From Streptomyces cyaneus (GTDB lineage Bacteria > Actinomycetota > Actinomycetes > Streptomycetales > Streptomycetaceae): DNA of 64,000 bases. This document shows positions 1 to 9,349 of this stretch, piece after piece. The position numbers were made by a program, and so were the translations under genes. Positions within the stretch are counted from its first letter, which is position 1, and each line of letters starts with the position of its first letter. The stretch is taken from NCBI RefSeq assembly GCF_004028635.1, contig NZ_ML138678.1:248001-312000 (forward strand). Reading direction: 5' to 3'. Under the pieces are notes generated by a model that was not told the origin of the DNA, did not search any database, and saw nothing but the letters and a program-made list of their open reading frames with translations.

Positions 1-554
1 AGGTACCAGCGGCCCGCGCGGCCGGTCACGGTGGTCGTCGACAGAGGGCGTACGTCGATGTTCCAGTACGTGGCGGGCGGCGCCTTCAGCGCGTACACCA
101 GGGCGGCACGGATCACCGACGGTTCGGCCACGGCGACGATCCGGCCGCCGTCCTCCACAGGCCTCGTGTCGAGCCAGCCGCCGACCCTGGCGATGAACGC
201 GAGCAGCGACTCGCCGCCGTGCGGTGTGCCGCGCGGGTCGGCCAGCCAGGCGTCCACCGCCTCCGGCTCCCGCGCCATCGCCTCGCCGAGCGTGAGCCCG
301 CGCCAGCGGCCCATGTCACAGTCGCGCAGGGCGAGTTGCACCAGCGGGGCGTAGCCGAGGGCGTCGCCGGTGGCGCGGCTGCGCGGGGTCGGTGAGCAGT
401 AGCGCAGCTCGGCCGCCGCCAGCGGCAGCAGATCGCGCGCGACGCGCTGCACCTCGTCCCAGCCGGCCTGGTCCAGCGGCCGGTCGTCCTCGAAGCGCTC
501 CGCGAGCAGCGGGGAGCTGCGCGCGGCGGCGACGAACGTGACCCTTAGCGACAT
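1..554 (-). CDS. histidine phosphatase-like protein, partial, catalytic residues degenerate
   Basis: The 3' end of the gene lies outside the window, so about 184 residues are visible. The start is the ATG at 552-554, giving MSLRVTFVAAARSSPLLAER. The overall pattern (a short N-terminal beta strand, then a mid-region CDMGRWRGLTL and a late VAEPSVIRAALVYAL) follows the histidine phosphatase or phosphoglycerate-mutase fold, where the family normally has RHG near the N terminus and a second His just before a GGVIR-like turn. Here the first motif reads ARSS and the second AEPSVIR, so both catalytic histidines appear to be missing. Activity as a phosphatase is therefore doubtful. Proteins of this degenerate type often sit next to CbtAB cobalt transporters in Streptomyces, but the neighbour is outside the window and I cannot confirm that here. 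Confidence 0.6.
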   Translation of the reverse strand, partial: MSLRVTFVAAARSSPLLAERFEDDRPLDQAGWDEVQRVARDLLPLAAAELRYCSPTPRSRATGDALGYAPLVQLALRDCDMGRWRGLTLGEAMAREPEAVDAWLADPRGTPHGGESLLAFIARVGGWLDTRPVEDGGRIVAVAEPSVIRAALVYALKAPPATYWNIDVRPLSTTTVTGRAGRWY

Positions 555-682
555 GCGGCGATGGTGTGTCGCGAAAGTGCGCAGGTCAAGAGGCGTTGTG
601 CAGGCGTCACCGAGGGTGGACGAAACCTTACTGCGCGGTCAGGACCAGGCGGACAAGTTGCTGGAAAACGGCTGTTGGACAT

Positions 683-830
683 TCAAGTACAGCCACTGGT
701 GCCAAGGAGAAGCGGCAACTGGAAGTGGAGCGCCATCCATTGGTCCGGCCTTTCCAGCGGGGCGAACCCGAGCTTCTCGTAGAGCCCGTGCGAGGGCGGT
801 GGCGTCGAGCGGTTTTCCCTGGTCGGCGGG
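683..830 (-). pseudogene. remnant of a GNAT acetyltransferase C-terminus
   Basis: On the minus strand, ending at the stop at 683-685, one frame reads YEKLGFAPLERPDQWMAL, which is the characteristic C-terminal strand-helix end of GNAT N-acetyltransferases. Immediately upstream the matching frame switches: LDATALARAL is encoded in the next frame over and would join directly onto LYEKLGF, so a frameshift lies near 785-795. No start codon or upstream acetyl-CoA-binding motif (R/QxxGxG/A) can be found. It is a decayed fragment filling the gap between a histidine phosphatase-like gene and a DUF6461 gene. The GNAT assignment rests on one motif. Confidence 0.55.
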
Positions 831-862
831 GCGTTGTCAGTGGCGGGTGCGATGCTGCGGGC

Positions 863-1468
863 ATGACCGGGACGACGACTGCCGCGGACTACGCGTGGCT
901 GGAGGAGCTGTACGAGGGTCTGCTGGAGGCGTACTGCGTCACGCTGGTGCGCGGGCAGACTCCGCAGGAACTGCTCCGGCAGCTGGGCGCCGAGCCCGCG
1001 CCCCGGATCACCGGCGTGGACGGACTGCACGAACCGTCGTACGACGTGGGCGAGTACGACGGGCTGTTCGTCTGTGTCGCGGACCTCGGCGACTGGTCGC
1101 TGATGGTCGAGGTCAACGGCTACCTCGGCGTCACGGACGCGGCCATGCTCCCCGTCTCACGAGGTCGCACCGCGGTCTCCCACTTCCGCAACGTGAACGG
1201 CGTGGACCACTTCTGCTGGTACGAGGACGGCGAGGTGCGCCTGCACTTCGAGCCGCTCTTCCCCTTCCATCGCGACGGCACCCGCCCCGACGAACTCGTC
1301 GAGGAGATGCGGGCGTCGGGATTCGACCTGAGCGAGGGCGGGGGCTTCGAGGGTCACACCGAGGCCGCCTTCGCCCTGGCCCACCGCATCACCGGCATAC
1401 GCCTGACCCCGGAGCTCTTCGCGTCCGCCGAGTTCAGCTGCGGCATCGCCCCGGTGCCCCGCGGCTAG
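863..1468 (+). CDS. DUF6461 family protein
   Basis: A 201-residue soluble protein starting MTGTTTAADYAWLEELYEGL. The longer open frame from 566 has no sensible N terminus and overlaps the decayed GNAT fragment, so the ATG at 863 is preferred. It has no signal peptide or membrane segment. The conserved core includes GDWSLMVEVNGYLG and GVDHFCWYEDGEVRLHFEPL followed by a C-terminal helix with FALAHRITGIRLT, the layout of the DUF6461 family common in Streptomyces. The function is unknown; members often occur near toxin- or immunity-like genes, but nothing here shows that. Its stop codon overlaps the convergent MocR gene by four bases (CTAG at 1465-1468). Confidence 0.75.
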   Translation: MTGTTTAADYAWLEELYEGLLEAYCVTLVRGQTPQELLRQLGAEPAPRITGVDGLHEPSYDVGEYDGLFVCVADLGDWSLMVEVNGYLGVTDAAMLPVSRGRTAVSHFRNVNGVDHFCWYEDGEVRLHFEPLFPFHRDGTRPDELVEEMRASGFDLSEGGGFEGHTEAAFALAHRITGIRLTPELFASAEFSCGIAPVPRG

Positions 1469-2905
1469 AGCACCTCGTCGCAAGCCGCCCGCAGCCGCCG
1501 CACCCCCTCCGTGATCTCCCCCACCCCCGCCACCGCCGCGAAGCTCACCCGCACATGCCCGGCCGGAGGTTCCGCGCTGAAGTACGGGCGGCCGGGCGCG
1601 AGCGCGACGCCCGCGCGCAGGGCGGCGGAGGTCAAGGCCGACTCGTCGGCGCCGTCGGGCAGGCGCAGCCACAGGTGGTAGCCGCCGGACGGGATGTGCG
1701 GGAGGGCGAGTTCGGGGAGGTCGAGCCGCAGGGCGGCCGTCATCGCATCGCGGCGGGTCTTCAACTCTGCGGAGATCGCCCGCAGATGGCGCGGCCAGGC
1801 GGGCGAGCCCACGAGTTCGAGCGCGGCCTCCTGCAGCGGGCGGGGCACGAAGAAGGTGTCGACGACCTGGATGGCGCGCAGCCGCTCCAGCACCGGACCG
1901 CGGGCCGCGAGCGCGCTCAGCCGGAAGCTCGGTGAGGTCGCCTTGGTCAGGGAGGAGACATGGACGACGACGCCCTCGGGATCGTCGGCGGCCAGCGGAC
2001 GCGGCAGGGGTCCCGCATCCTCGTGCACCAGCCGCCGCACGAAGTCGTCCTCGATGACGAAGGCACCGGCCTCGCGCGCGATGCGCAGCACCTCGCCGCG
2101 CCGGTCGGGGGCGAGCATCGCGCCGGTCGGGTTCTGGAACAGCGGCTGGCAGACGAACACACGGGCGCCGGTCGCCCGGAAGGCGTCGGCGAGCAGGGAC
2201 GGCCGTACGCCGTCCGCGTCGACCGGGACGGGGACCGGGCGCAGACCGGCCGCGCGGGCGATCGCCAGCATGCCCGGGTAGGTGGGCGACTCGACCAGCA
2301 CCGGCGCGCCCGGCGGTGCGAGTGCCCGCAGCGCGGTCGTCAGGGCCGACTGGCCGCCCGCGGTGATCAGCACCTCGGCGGCCGTGACGGCGCCGCCCGG
2401 CCCGCCGATGCCGCGCGCGAACCACTCCCGCAGCTCCGGCAGCCCCTCCATGGGCGGCCTCCCCCACGCCCCGGGCCGGCGTCCGGCCCGTGACAGCGCG
2501 GCGGCCATCGCCCGCTCCGGCTGCAACGACTGGTGCAGATAGCCGCCGTTGAACTCGATCACGCCGGGCGGCGGAGCCGTGAGCGAGGCCAGCACGCCGG
2601 AGGCGTCCACCGAGCGCGGTACGAGTTCCGCGGCGGCGTCCGCACTGAGCGCCACCTCCTGCCAGGAGGTGTCCCCCATGGACGCGGACCGCGCCTGCGG
2701 CTCGGCGCGGAAGGCGCCGGCGCCGGGCCGGGTGACCACCAGCCCCTCGGCGGCCAGTTGCGCGAGGGCACGGGAGACGGTCACCGGGCTCACCCGGAAC
2801 CGCTCGACCAGGGCTCGACTCGACGGGAGCTTTCCACCTGGAGAGTAGCGGTCCAGCTCTCGCCGCAGCTGATTCGCCAGTTCACCGACACTGCTACGCT
2901 CTTGC

Positions 2906-2907
<2 letters not shown>
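1465..2907 (-). CDS. MocR-type transcriptional regulator (GntR HTH fused to aminotransferase domain)
   Basis: A 480-residue protein of the MocR/PdxR family. Residues about 5-70 form a GntR winged helix (LPSSRALVERFRVSPVTVSR) and residues about 110-480 a fold-type I aminotransferase domain that binds PLP as an effector site. The PLP lysine is in SSLTKATSPSFRLS and the Asp-binding segment in FVIEDDFVRR. The N terminus is set at MQERSSVGEL because an upstream extension in the same frame would run through the divergent EamA gene. The divergent transporter is the likely target. Its ATG overlaps the transporter ATG by two bases on opposite strands, so the control region must lie inside the coding sequences or transcripts are leaderless. 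The regulated metabolite is not evident. Confidence 0.9.
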
Positions 2908-3850
<943 letters not shown>

Positions 3851-3943
3851 GCGGGCCGAACGACCCACTTCCAACCACCGCTCCACGCCGTAGACTCAAG
3901 GCCACGGACCGCTGCTCCCGCACCTGGTGAGGAGGACCGACAG

Positions 3944-4138
3944 ATGCGTGCAACCGTGGGCGACCAGCTTGTCCAGCACGGCAGGGTGGTCGGGCAACAC
4001 GACAAGGTCGGCGAGATCGTCGAAATCCTGGGCCAGGAGGGCAACCCCCCGTACCGCGTCCGTTTCGAGGACGGGCACGAGGGTCTGTGCTCCCCCGGCC
4101 CCGACACCGAGATCCGTCACAGGGACACGATGAAGTAG
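3944..4138 (+). CDS. DUF1918 domain small protein
   Basis: A 64-residue protein with a good ribosome binding site (GAGGAGG, eight bases before the ATG). It consists of one DUF1918 domain, a small SH3-like barrel: MRATVGDQLVQHG, GEIVEILGQEG and PYRVRFEDGHEGL are the conserved pieces. It is a common small actinobacterial protein of unknown function, thought to act as a soluble binding module. It stands alone between the EamA gene and the convergent glycosyl hydrolase gene. Confidence 0.85.
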   Translation: MRATVGDQLVQHGRVVGQHDKVGEIVEILGQEGNPPYRVRFEDGHEGLCSPGPDTEIRHRDTMK

Positions 4139-4169
4139 CTCGGCGAGCAGGTCAGCCGCGACCGAGCCG

Positions 4170-5435
4170 TCAACGCGGAGGAATCGCCGGCCGCCCGTAG
4201 TGGTCGGCGACCACCCGTGCCATCGCCCCGATCCGGTCCGCCGCCACGTCCTTCGCGGCGAAGAAGACGTGCCCGCGCGCCTCCACGTGCTCCTTGGCCA
4301 AGGTGAGATGCCGGGACAGCTCGGCCTTGTCCTGCCAGGCCGCGGGCTGCGCCGGATCCCCGGCCTTGTACAGCGCCTCGCCGAGGTACAGCCTCGTCCG
4401 GCTGCCGCGCGCCACCTCCGCCCACCAGGGCACGAGCTTGGCGTAGTCGGCGGCTGCGAAGCCGATGTTCCAGTACAGCTGCGGGCAGATGTAGTCGATC
4501 CACCCCTCACGGACCCACTTGCGGGTGTCCGCGTACAGGTCGTCGTACGTCTGCACGCCGGCCCGTGAGTCGGAGCCGAGCGGGTCGGTGGCGGAGTTGC
4601 GCCACACGCCGAACGGGCTGATGCCGAACTCCGTGGTGGGCCGGATCTTCCTGATGCCGGCCGCCATCTCCTTCACCAGCTTGTCGATGTTGTCCCGCCG
4701 CCACTCGGCCCGGGTCGCGAAACCGCCACCGTAGCGGTCGTAGGCATCGTTGTCGTCGAAGGTCTGGCCCGCGACCGGGTACGGGTAGAAGTAGTCGTCG
4801 AAGTGGACCGCGTCGACCGGGTACCTCTTCACCGCGTCGAGCATCGCCTTCTGCACGAAGGCGCGGACCTCGGGCAGGCCCGGGTTGTAGTAGAGCTTGC
4901 CGCCGTACGTCACCACCCAGTCCGGGTGCCGGCGGGCCGGGTGGGATTCGGCCAGCCTGGTGGGGTCGGTGTGATTGGCGATGCGGTACGGGTTGAACCA
5001 GGCGTGCAACTGCAGACCGCGGGCGTGGGCCTCCTCGACGGCCGTACCCAGCGGGTCCCAGCCGGGGTCCTCGCCCTGAGTGCCGGTGAGAACCTGCGAC
5101 CACGGCTCGTACGGCGAGGGCCACAGGGCGTCGGCCGTGGGCCGCACCTGGAGGATGACCGTGTTCAGACGGTTTTCCACCGCCGCGTCCAGGTGAGCGA
5201 TCAGCTCCTCGCACTGTTCGTCGGCGGTCAGCCCCTGCTTGGAGGGCCAGTCCCGGTTCGCCACGGTCGCCACCCACACCCCGCGCATCTCGCGGGTCGC
5301 CCGGCGCGGGGCCGGCTTCGTCGTTCCGCCGGCCATGGCGGAACCGGCCGCCACCGCGCCGCCTCCCGCCACGAGTGCCGACAGGGTGGTCACCGCGAAC
5401 GCCCGACGTGACATGCGCGACTTGCGGTGCAGCAT
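4170..5435 (-). CDS. secreted GH10-like (GHL10, DUF187) glycoside hydrolase
   Basis: A 421-residue protein beginning MLHRKSRMSRRAFAVTTL. The start at 5435 is favoured over an upstream in-frame ATG because GGAG lies just before it and the resulting N terminus is a Tat-like signal (SRRAF followed by a hydrophobic stretch ending AGSAMA). The mature domain starts REMRGVWVATVANRDWP, the hallmark of the YngK/GHL10 family, and has DAVHFDDYFYPYP and FGISPFGVW, which carry the active-site carboxylates of the TIM barrel. The family hydrolyses cell-wall or exopolysaccharide glycosidic bonds outside the cell; the exact substrate is not shown. It is a single-gene unit, convergent with the DUF1918 gene. 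Confidence 0.85.
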   Translation of the reverse strand: MLHRKSRMSRRAFAVTTLSALVAGGGAVAAGSAMAGGTTKPAPRRATREMRGVWVATVANRDWPSKQGLTADEQCEELIAHLDAAVENRLNTVILQVRPTADALWPSPYEPWSQVLTGTQGEDPGWDPLGTAVEEAHARGLQLHAWFNPYRIANHTDPTRLAESHPARRHPDWVVTYGGKLYYNPGLPEVRAFVQKAMLDAVKRYPVDAVHFDDYFYPYPVAGQTFDDNDAYDRYGGGFATRAEWRRDNIDKLVKEMAAGIRKIRPTTEFGISPFGVWRNSATDPLGSDSRAGVQTYDDLYADTRKWVREGWIDYICPQLYWNIGFAAADYAKLVPWWAEVARGSRTRLYLGEALYKAGDPAQPAAWQDKAELSRHLTLAKEHVEARGHVFFAAKDVAADRIGAMARVVADHYGRPAIPPR

Positions 5436-5478
5436 CTTCTCCGTACCTCCGTGTGCCGTGGTCAAGGGCCCACCCCTA

Positions 5479-5612
5479 GGCCCTGTCGTCGAATGCCCGC
5501 CTGCCCGGCGACGCCTGGCCCGCACTGCGGCTCCGGCGCCTTACGATCGCACGCACCGGACGCCGCCGGACCGGCCCTTCGGGCGGACGACGGGAATTCG
5601 ACGACAAAGCCC
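5479..5612. repeat. MITE-like element with imperfect terminal inverted repeats
   Basis: The ends of this 134-bp stretch are inverted copies: the left reads GGCCCTGTCGTCGAATGCCC and the right, on the other strand, GGGCTTTGTCGTCGAATTCC. TGTCGTCGAAT is identical in both. There is no open frame between them. The element occupies most of the 328-bp gap between the hydrolase and the hydroxybutyryl-CoA dehydrogenase gene. A target-site duplication is not obvious. Confidence 0.55.
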
Positions 5613-5763
5613 GAATCCGTACTCTCCGGATCGCGCCCTGCGTCAGCCTTTCATGAGGCACCCGAACGATCGATCATGCTTCGCCGAAGGTAACGTGCAG
5701 GTTTGGAGCAGGCGCCGAACAACGGCGGTCCTGCCGCATTCGTGGACCAGCGAAGGGGTCGAT

Positions 5764-6636
5764 GTGACCGGCATCTCCGGAGATATTGCACGCGTCGGTG
5801 TGGTGGGCTGCGGCCAGATGGGAGCGGGCATCGCCGAGGTGTGCGCCCGCGCCGGGCTGGACGTGATGGTCGCCGAGACCACCGGCGAGGCCCTGGAGAT
5901 CGGCCGTACCCGGCTGTTCACTTCCCTGACCAAGGCGGCCGAGCGCGGCAAGATCAGCGAGGAGGAGCGGGACGCCACGCAGGCGCGGATGTCCTTCACC
6001 ACGGACCTGGGCGAGTTCGCCGACCGTGACCTGGTGATCGAGGCCGTCGTCGAGAACGAGCAGGTGAAGACCGAGATCTTCCAGGTGCTCGACCAGGTCG
6101 TGACCCGCCCGGACGCCATCCTGGCCTCCAACACCTCCTCGATCCCGCTGGTGAAGCTGGCGGTCGCCACCTCGCGCCCCGACCAGGTCATCGGCATCCA
6201 CTTCTTCAACCCGGCCCCGGTGCAGAAGCTCGTCGAGCTGATCCCGGCGCTCACCACCTCCGAGGGCACGCTCGCCCGCGCCCAGCAGTTCGCCGAGAAG
6301 CTGCTCGGCAAGCACGCCATCCGCGCCCAGGACCGCTCCGGCTTCGTGGTGAACGCGCTGCTGATCCCCTACCTCCTCTCCGCGATCCGGATGTTCGAGT
6401 CGGGCATCGCCAGCCGCGAGGACATCGACAACGGCATGGAGCTCGGCTGCGCCCACCCGATGGGCCCGCTGAAGCTGTCCGACCTGATCGGTCTGGACAC
6501 GGTCGCCTCCGTGGCGCAGAGCATGTACGACGAGTTCAAGGAGCCGCTGTACGCCGCTCCCCCGCTGCTGCAGCGCATGGTCGACGCAGGCCGGCTCGGC
6601 CGTAAGACCGGCTCGGGCTTCTACACCTACGGCTGA
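5764..6636 (+). CDS. 3-hydroxybutyryl-CoA dehydrogenase
   Basis: A 290-residue NAD(P)-dependent dehydrogenase that interconverts acetoacetyl-CoA and 3-hydroxybutyryl-CoA, in fatty acid, butyrate or ethylmalonyl-CoA metabolism. The N-terminal Rossmann domain has GVVGCGQMGAG (residues about 12-22). The catalytic His is in IGIHFFNPAP, with the SNTSSIP segment before it, and the C-terminal dimerisation domain has GFVVNALLIPYL and GPLKLSDLIGLD. The GTG at 5764 is chosen because AAGGGG lies six bases upstream and the usual family N terminus begins a few residues later; the longer frame from 5239 runs through the MITE-like element. A strong terminator follows. Confidence 0.93.
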   Translation: MTGISGDIARVGVVGCGQMGAGIAEVCARAGLDVMVAETTGEALEIGRTRLFTSLTKAAERGKISEEERDATQARMSFTTDLGEFADRDLVIEAVVENEQVKTEIFQVLDQVVTRPDAILASNTSSIPLVKLAVATSRPDQVIGIHFFNPAPVQKLVELIPALTTSEGTLARAQQFAEKLLGKHAIRAQDRSGFVVNALLIPYLLSAIRMFESGIASREDIDNGMELGCAHPMGPLKLSDLIGLDTVASVAQSMYDEFKEPLYAAPPLLQRMVDAGRLGRKTGSGFYTYG

Positions 6637-6667
6637 TTACAGACCGTCAAATTCCGGCCAAGCAGAC

Positions 6668-6696
6668 GGGCCCGGCACCGAGATGGTGCCGGGCCC
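6668..6696 (+). terminator. intrinsic terminator after the hydroxybutyryl-CoA dehydrogenase gene
   Basis: A perfect 12-bp stem (GGGCCCGGCACC paired with GGTGCCGGGCCC) with a five-base loop starts 31 bases after the stop codon. There is no U-tract, as is usual in Streptomyces. Confidence 0.85.
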
Positions 6697-6828
6697 GCGC
6701 CATTCACACACCGTGTGCGCTCCGGGCTCGCATATGCCCCTCGCACACTCTCCCCATGCGTCCACCAGGCGAGTTCACTTTCCCTGCGCATGCCAGGGAT
6801 TCGAGATGACTACGGAAAGGAGCGGACT

Positions 6829-7086
6829 GTGACCGCCGATCCCGAGCATCCCATCGTGCAAGGAGAACTCGCAGAGTTACGACGCCGCCTGGACGTCGCC
6901 TACGCCCGTGTGGAGGGCGGGCTGGCTCTGCTCACGCACCGCACCGAGGAGACCGCCAAGGAAATCGACGAGCTGAACACCCGGATCCACACACTGGAAC
7001 ACGCGCGCTGGCCGCTGCCCGCGGTCGCCGCCCTCACCGCCGTGGGTGCTCTCGTCGTGGCGATCTGGCAGGCCGTCGGGCATTAG
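6829..7086 (+). CDS. small coiled-coil membrane-anchored protein
   Basis: An 85-residue protein starting at the GTG at 6829, which has GGAAAGGAG seven bases upstream. Residues about 10-50 are a charged helix with heptad-like leucines (GELAELRRRLDVAYARVEGG, then EIDELNTRIHTLE), and residues about 58-82 form one transmembrane helix ending with a very short tail. The topology suggests a cytoplasmic coiled coil attached to the membrane by its C terminus. I recognise no named family. It is alone between the dehydrogenase terminator and the convergent NUDIX gene. Confidence 0.75.
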   Translation: MTADPEHPIVQGELAELRRRLDVAYARVEGGLALLTHRTEETAKEIDELNTRIHTLEHARWPLPAVAALTAVGALVVAIWQAVGH

Positions 7087-7101
7087 ATCCAGGACGCCAC
7101 T

Positions 7102-7647
7102 TCAGGGCAGGACGTCCTGCCCGAGCCTGAGATGGTGCAGCAGCAGTAACGCGGCCGCCATGTTGGCGGCCGGGACCTCCCCACGGGCGACCATGTCGGG
7201 GACGAGCTTGAGCGGGACCCATTCCCGGCGGTCCGACTCGAAGTCGTCCACGGGATGCCCGACGTACTCGCCCTCGTCGGCCCAGTAGATGTGGTGCCGG
7301 GCGTCGGTGAGGCCGTTGGAGGGCTCCACGCTCATGAGGTGGTGCAGGGGTCCCGGCCGCCAGCCGGTCTCCTCCTCGAGTTCCCTGGCGGCCGCGCGGA
7401 CGATGTCCTCGCCGTCCTCGACGACGCCCGCCGCGAGTTCCCACCCCCAGCTGTCGGTGATGAAACGGTGCCGCCACAGGAGGAGGACTTCATTGGCCTC
7501 GTTGACCACAGTGGCCACGGCGACCGGCCGCAGCCGTATGAGGAAGTGGTCCAGGTGTCGGCCGTCCGGCAGCTCCACGTCTGCCAGGTTGACGGTGAAC
7601 CAGCGGTTTTCATACACAGTTTGTTCGTTCTGTTTCGTCCACTGCAC
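7102..7647 (-). CDS. NUDIX hydrolase
   Basis: A 181-residue protein with a complete Nudix box (residues about 74-96: GVVEDGEDIVRAAARELEEE followed by TGW), matching GX5EX7REUXEEXGU. The N-terminal region (TVYENRWFTVNLADVELPDG) and RHRFITDSWGWELAAG resemble ADP-ribose or NDP-sugar pyrophosphatases. The reaction is hydrolysis of a nucleoside diphosphate linked to another group; the exact substrate is unknown. The GTG at 7647 is taken as the start; longer in-frame extensions run antisense through the next regulator. It follows the TPR regulator on the same strand by about 85 bp and could be co-transcribed. Confidence 0.88.
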   Translation of the reverse strand: MQWTKQNEQTVYENRWFTVNLADVELPDGRHLDHFLIRLRPVAVATVVNEANEVLLLWRHRFITDSWGWELAAGVVEDGEDIVRAAARELEEETGWRPGPLHHLMSVEPSNGLTDARHHIYWADEGEYVGHPVDDFESDRREWVPLKLVPDMVARGEVPAANMAAALLLLHHLRLGQDVLP

Positions 7648-7732
7648 GGTTCTGCCACCTTCCGTCGAGTAAGTGGCAATATCGCAGCAGGGACTATGAG
7701 GTGTCGGGGTTCGAGTACCGACCTGCAGCGGC

Positions 7733-9073
7733 CTAAAGCGGTACGCGCAGTGCTCCGTCGATGAGTTCGGCGGCCTCGGAGGTGCCCGCGCAACCGCTTC
7801 GCACCAGATGTTCGCGTACCGCCCGGAGTCTGTCGCGCAGGCGCTGGGACTCCATTCCCCGGGCTTGCTCGGCCATCTGCACCGCGGTGGCCACCGCCTT
7901 GTCGGCATGGCCCTGGCGCAGTTCGATCGTGCTGAGCATGGCGAGCCGGTGCACCCGGCCGCGGTCGTGGGCGGGATTGTCGACGGCGGCCGCGGCGTGC
8001 TCCCCGGCAGCCGCCAGCTCCCCGAGGCTGAGCAGCGCCTCCGCCACCTGCACGTTGACCAACCCCGGCTGGACATAGCCGGTTTCGTCGGGTTCGTATC
8101 CGCGCCGGATGCGTTCGGCGGCCTGCTCGGCACGCCGGATGCAGGACAGGGCGCTCGTGCCGTCGCCGAGGTGGGCGTACGCCTTCGCCTGCATCGCGTA
8201 CAGGTCGGAGGCGAGCGCCGGGGTGATGTGCTTGCCGGCCGCCCGCAGCGCGGCCTCCGCGAAGGCGACGGCCTGCCGGAACTCCCGCATGAACAGCGCC
8301 TGGTTGACGAGAAGGGCGATCACATACGCACCCAACCCCCGGTCCCCGCTCGCCTTCGCGAGCCGCAGCGCCTGATGGAAGTAGCGCTGGGCGAGCCCGT
8401 GCGCGTCGGAGTCGTACGCGCAGATGCCGGCGACCGCCACCAACCCGCCTGTGGCCCGGTGCAGTTGACGCCCGGTGGCATCGGTGTAGCTGCCGCGCAG
8501 CAGGGGCGCCGCCTCGGCGTTGAGGAAGCCGACGATCCGAGTGCGGGTCGCTATGCCGCCCGCCTTCCGGTACATCTGTTCGTAATGGGTGCGTGCGGCA
8601 CGCAGCATCTCGATGTCGGCGGGGGTGACCCGATGCCGGCCGCCACGCGACACGTCCACATCCTCGGGCGGGTTCTCCCACTCCCACACGGGCATGACGG
8701 CGGGCGTCCCCGTGACGGCGGGGGCGCCCAGGATGTGGGGCCGCTGCTGCTCGTCGGAGCGCCACAGCGCGGTGGCCCGCTCCACGAAGCCGGACAGCGA
8801 GGTGGTGTGCGCGGCCGACGGGTCACCGGGCACGCCCAGGCCGATGTCGTCGAGCGTGACCGTACGGTGCAGCCTGGTGGCGAGCACCTCACAGATCAGG
8901 TCGGGCACCTGGCCGCGCGGGCGCTGCCCCTTCAACCACCGTGCGACGGCGGTGTGTTCGTATCTGAGCGCGAGCCCGCGCGCCCTCCCCGCCTGGTTCA
9001 CGTGCGCGGCCAGCCCCGCGTGCGAGATCCCCGCCTCGTCCAGGATCGCGTCGAGCAAGGTGTTGGGCTGCAT
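7733..9073 (-). CDS. NsdA-like regulatory protein with HTH and TPR repeats
   Basis: A 446-residue soluble protein. Residues about 1-75 are a helix-turn-helix-like module (ISHAGLAAHVNQAGRARGLA, TAVARWLKGQRPRGQVPDLI). Residues about 155-430 are all-helical TPR-type repeats (AYVIALLVNQALFMREFRQA, ALSCIRRAEQAAE, LLSLGELAAAGEHAAAA). This organisation matches the NsdA/NsdB-type developmental and antibiotic regulators and many uncharacterised Streptomyces 'regulators'. It is a regulator by architecture; its targets are unknown. An inverted repeat lies about 47 bp upstream of its start. Confidence 0.75.
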   Translation of the reverse strand: MQPNTLLDAILDEAGISHAGLAAHVNQAGRARGLALRYEHTAVARWLKGQRPRGQVPDLICEVLATRLHRTVTLDDIGLGVPGDPSAAHTTSLSGFVERATALWRSDEQQRPHILGAPAVTGTPAVMPVWEWENPPEDVDVSRGGRHRVTPADIEMLRAARTHYEQMYRKAGGIATRTRIVGFLNAEAAPLLRGSYTDATGRQLHRATGGLVAVAGICAYDSDAHGLAQRYFHQALRLAKASGDRGLGAYVIALLVNQALFMREFRQAVAFAEAALRAAGKHITPALASDLYAMQAKAYAHLGDGTSALSCIRRAEQAAERIRRGYEPDETGYVQPGLVNVQVAEALLSLGELAAAGEHAAAAVDNPAHDRGRVHRLAMLSTIELRQGHADKAVATAVQMAEQARGMESQRLRDRLRAVREHLVRSGCAGTSEAAELIDGALRVPL

Positions 9074-9119
9074 GTATGCCCCCCGGATGGCTCGGTGCCG
9101 TCAGAGTAGTGCGAACGCC

Positions 9120-9136
9120 TTCACACGGGGTGTGAA
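9120..9136. promoter_or_regulatory. inverted repeat upstream of the TPR regulator
   Basis: TTCACAC and GTGTGAA flank GGG, a perfect 7-bp inverted repeat 47 bases before the regulator's ATG. It is the size of a dimeric repressor site and could be an autoregulatory operator. The rest of 9074-9349 shows no gene. Confidence 0.35.
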
Positions 9137-9349
9137 CGGAGTACGCGAATCCGCAGCGTGCGCGCGCTGTTGCGGAGAGTTTCCAGCCGGTTGACTGAAA
9201 TGCCTCGCAAGAGGCCGGCCGGGCCGCCGGCTCCCCCTCGTACAGTGCGGCGGCCCGCATCCGCGCCGTCCGCCCAGCTGCCTGCCCGACACTCCGTGGC
9301 GGGGCGGACGGCCGCCGCCGGCTTGGCCGCACGACTAATCGCCGTTGGT

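Noticed and set aside
555..700. possible cobalamin riboswitch (AGCCACTG at 689-696)
   Set aside because: Only one short box matches; the other conserved boxes and the expected orientation to a cobalt or cobalamin gene are missing.
538..1935. 465-residue open frame on the plus strand
   Set aside because: Arg- and Gly-rich shadow of the DUF6461 and MocR genes; no domain, crosses two real genes.
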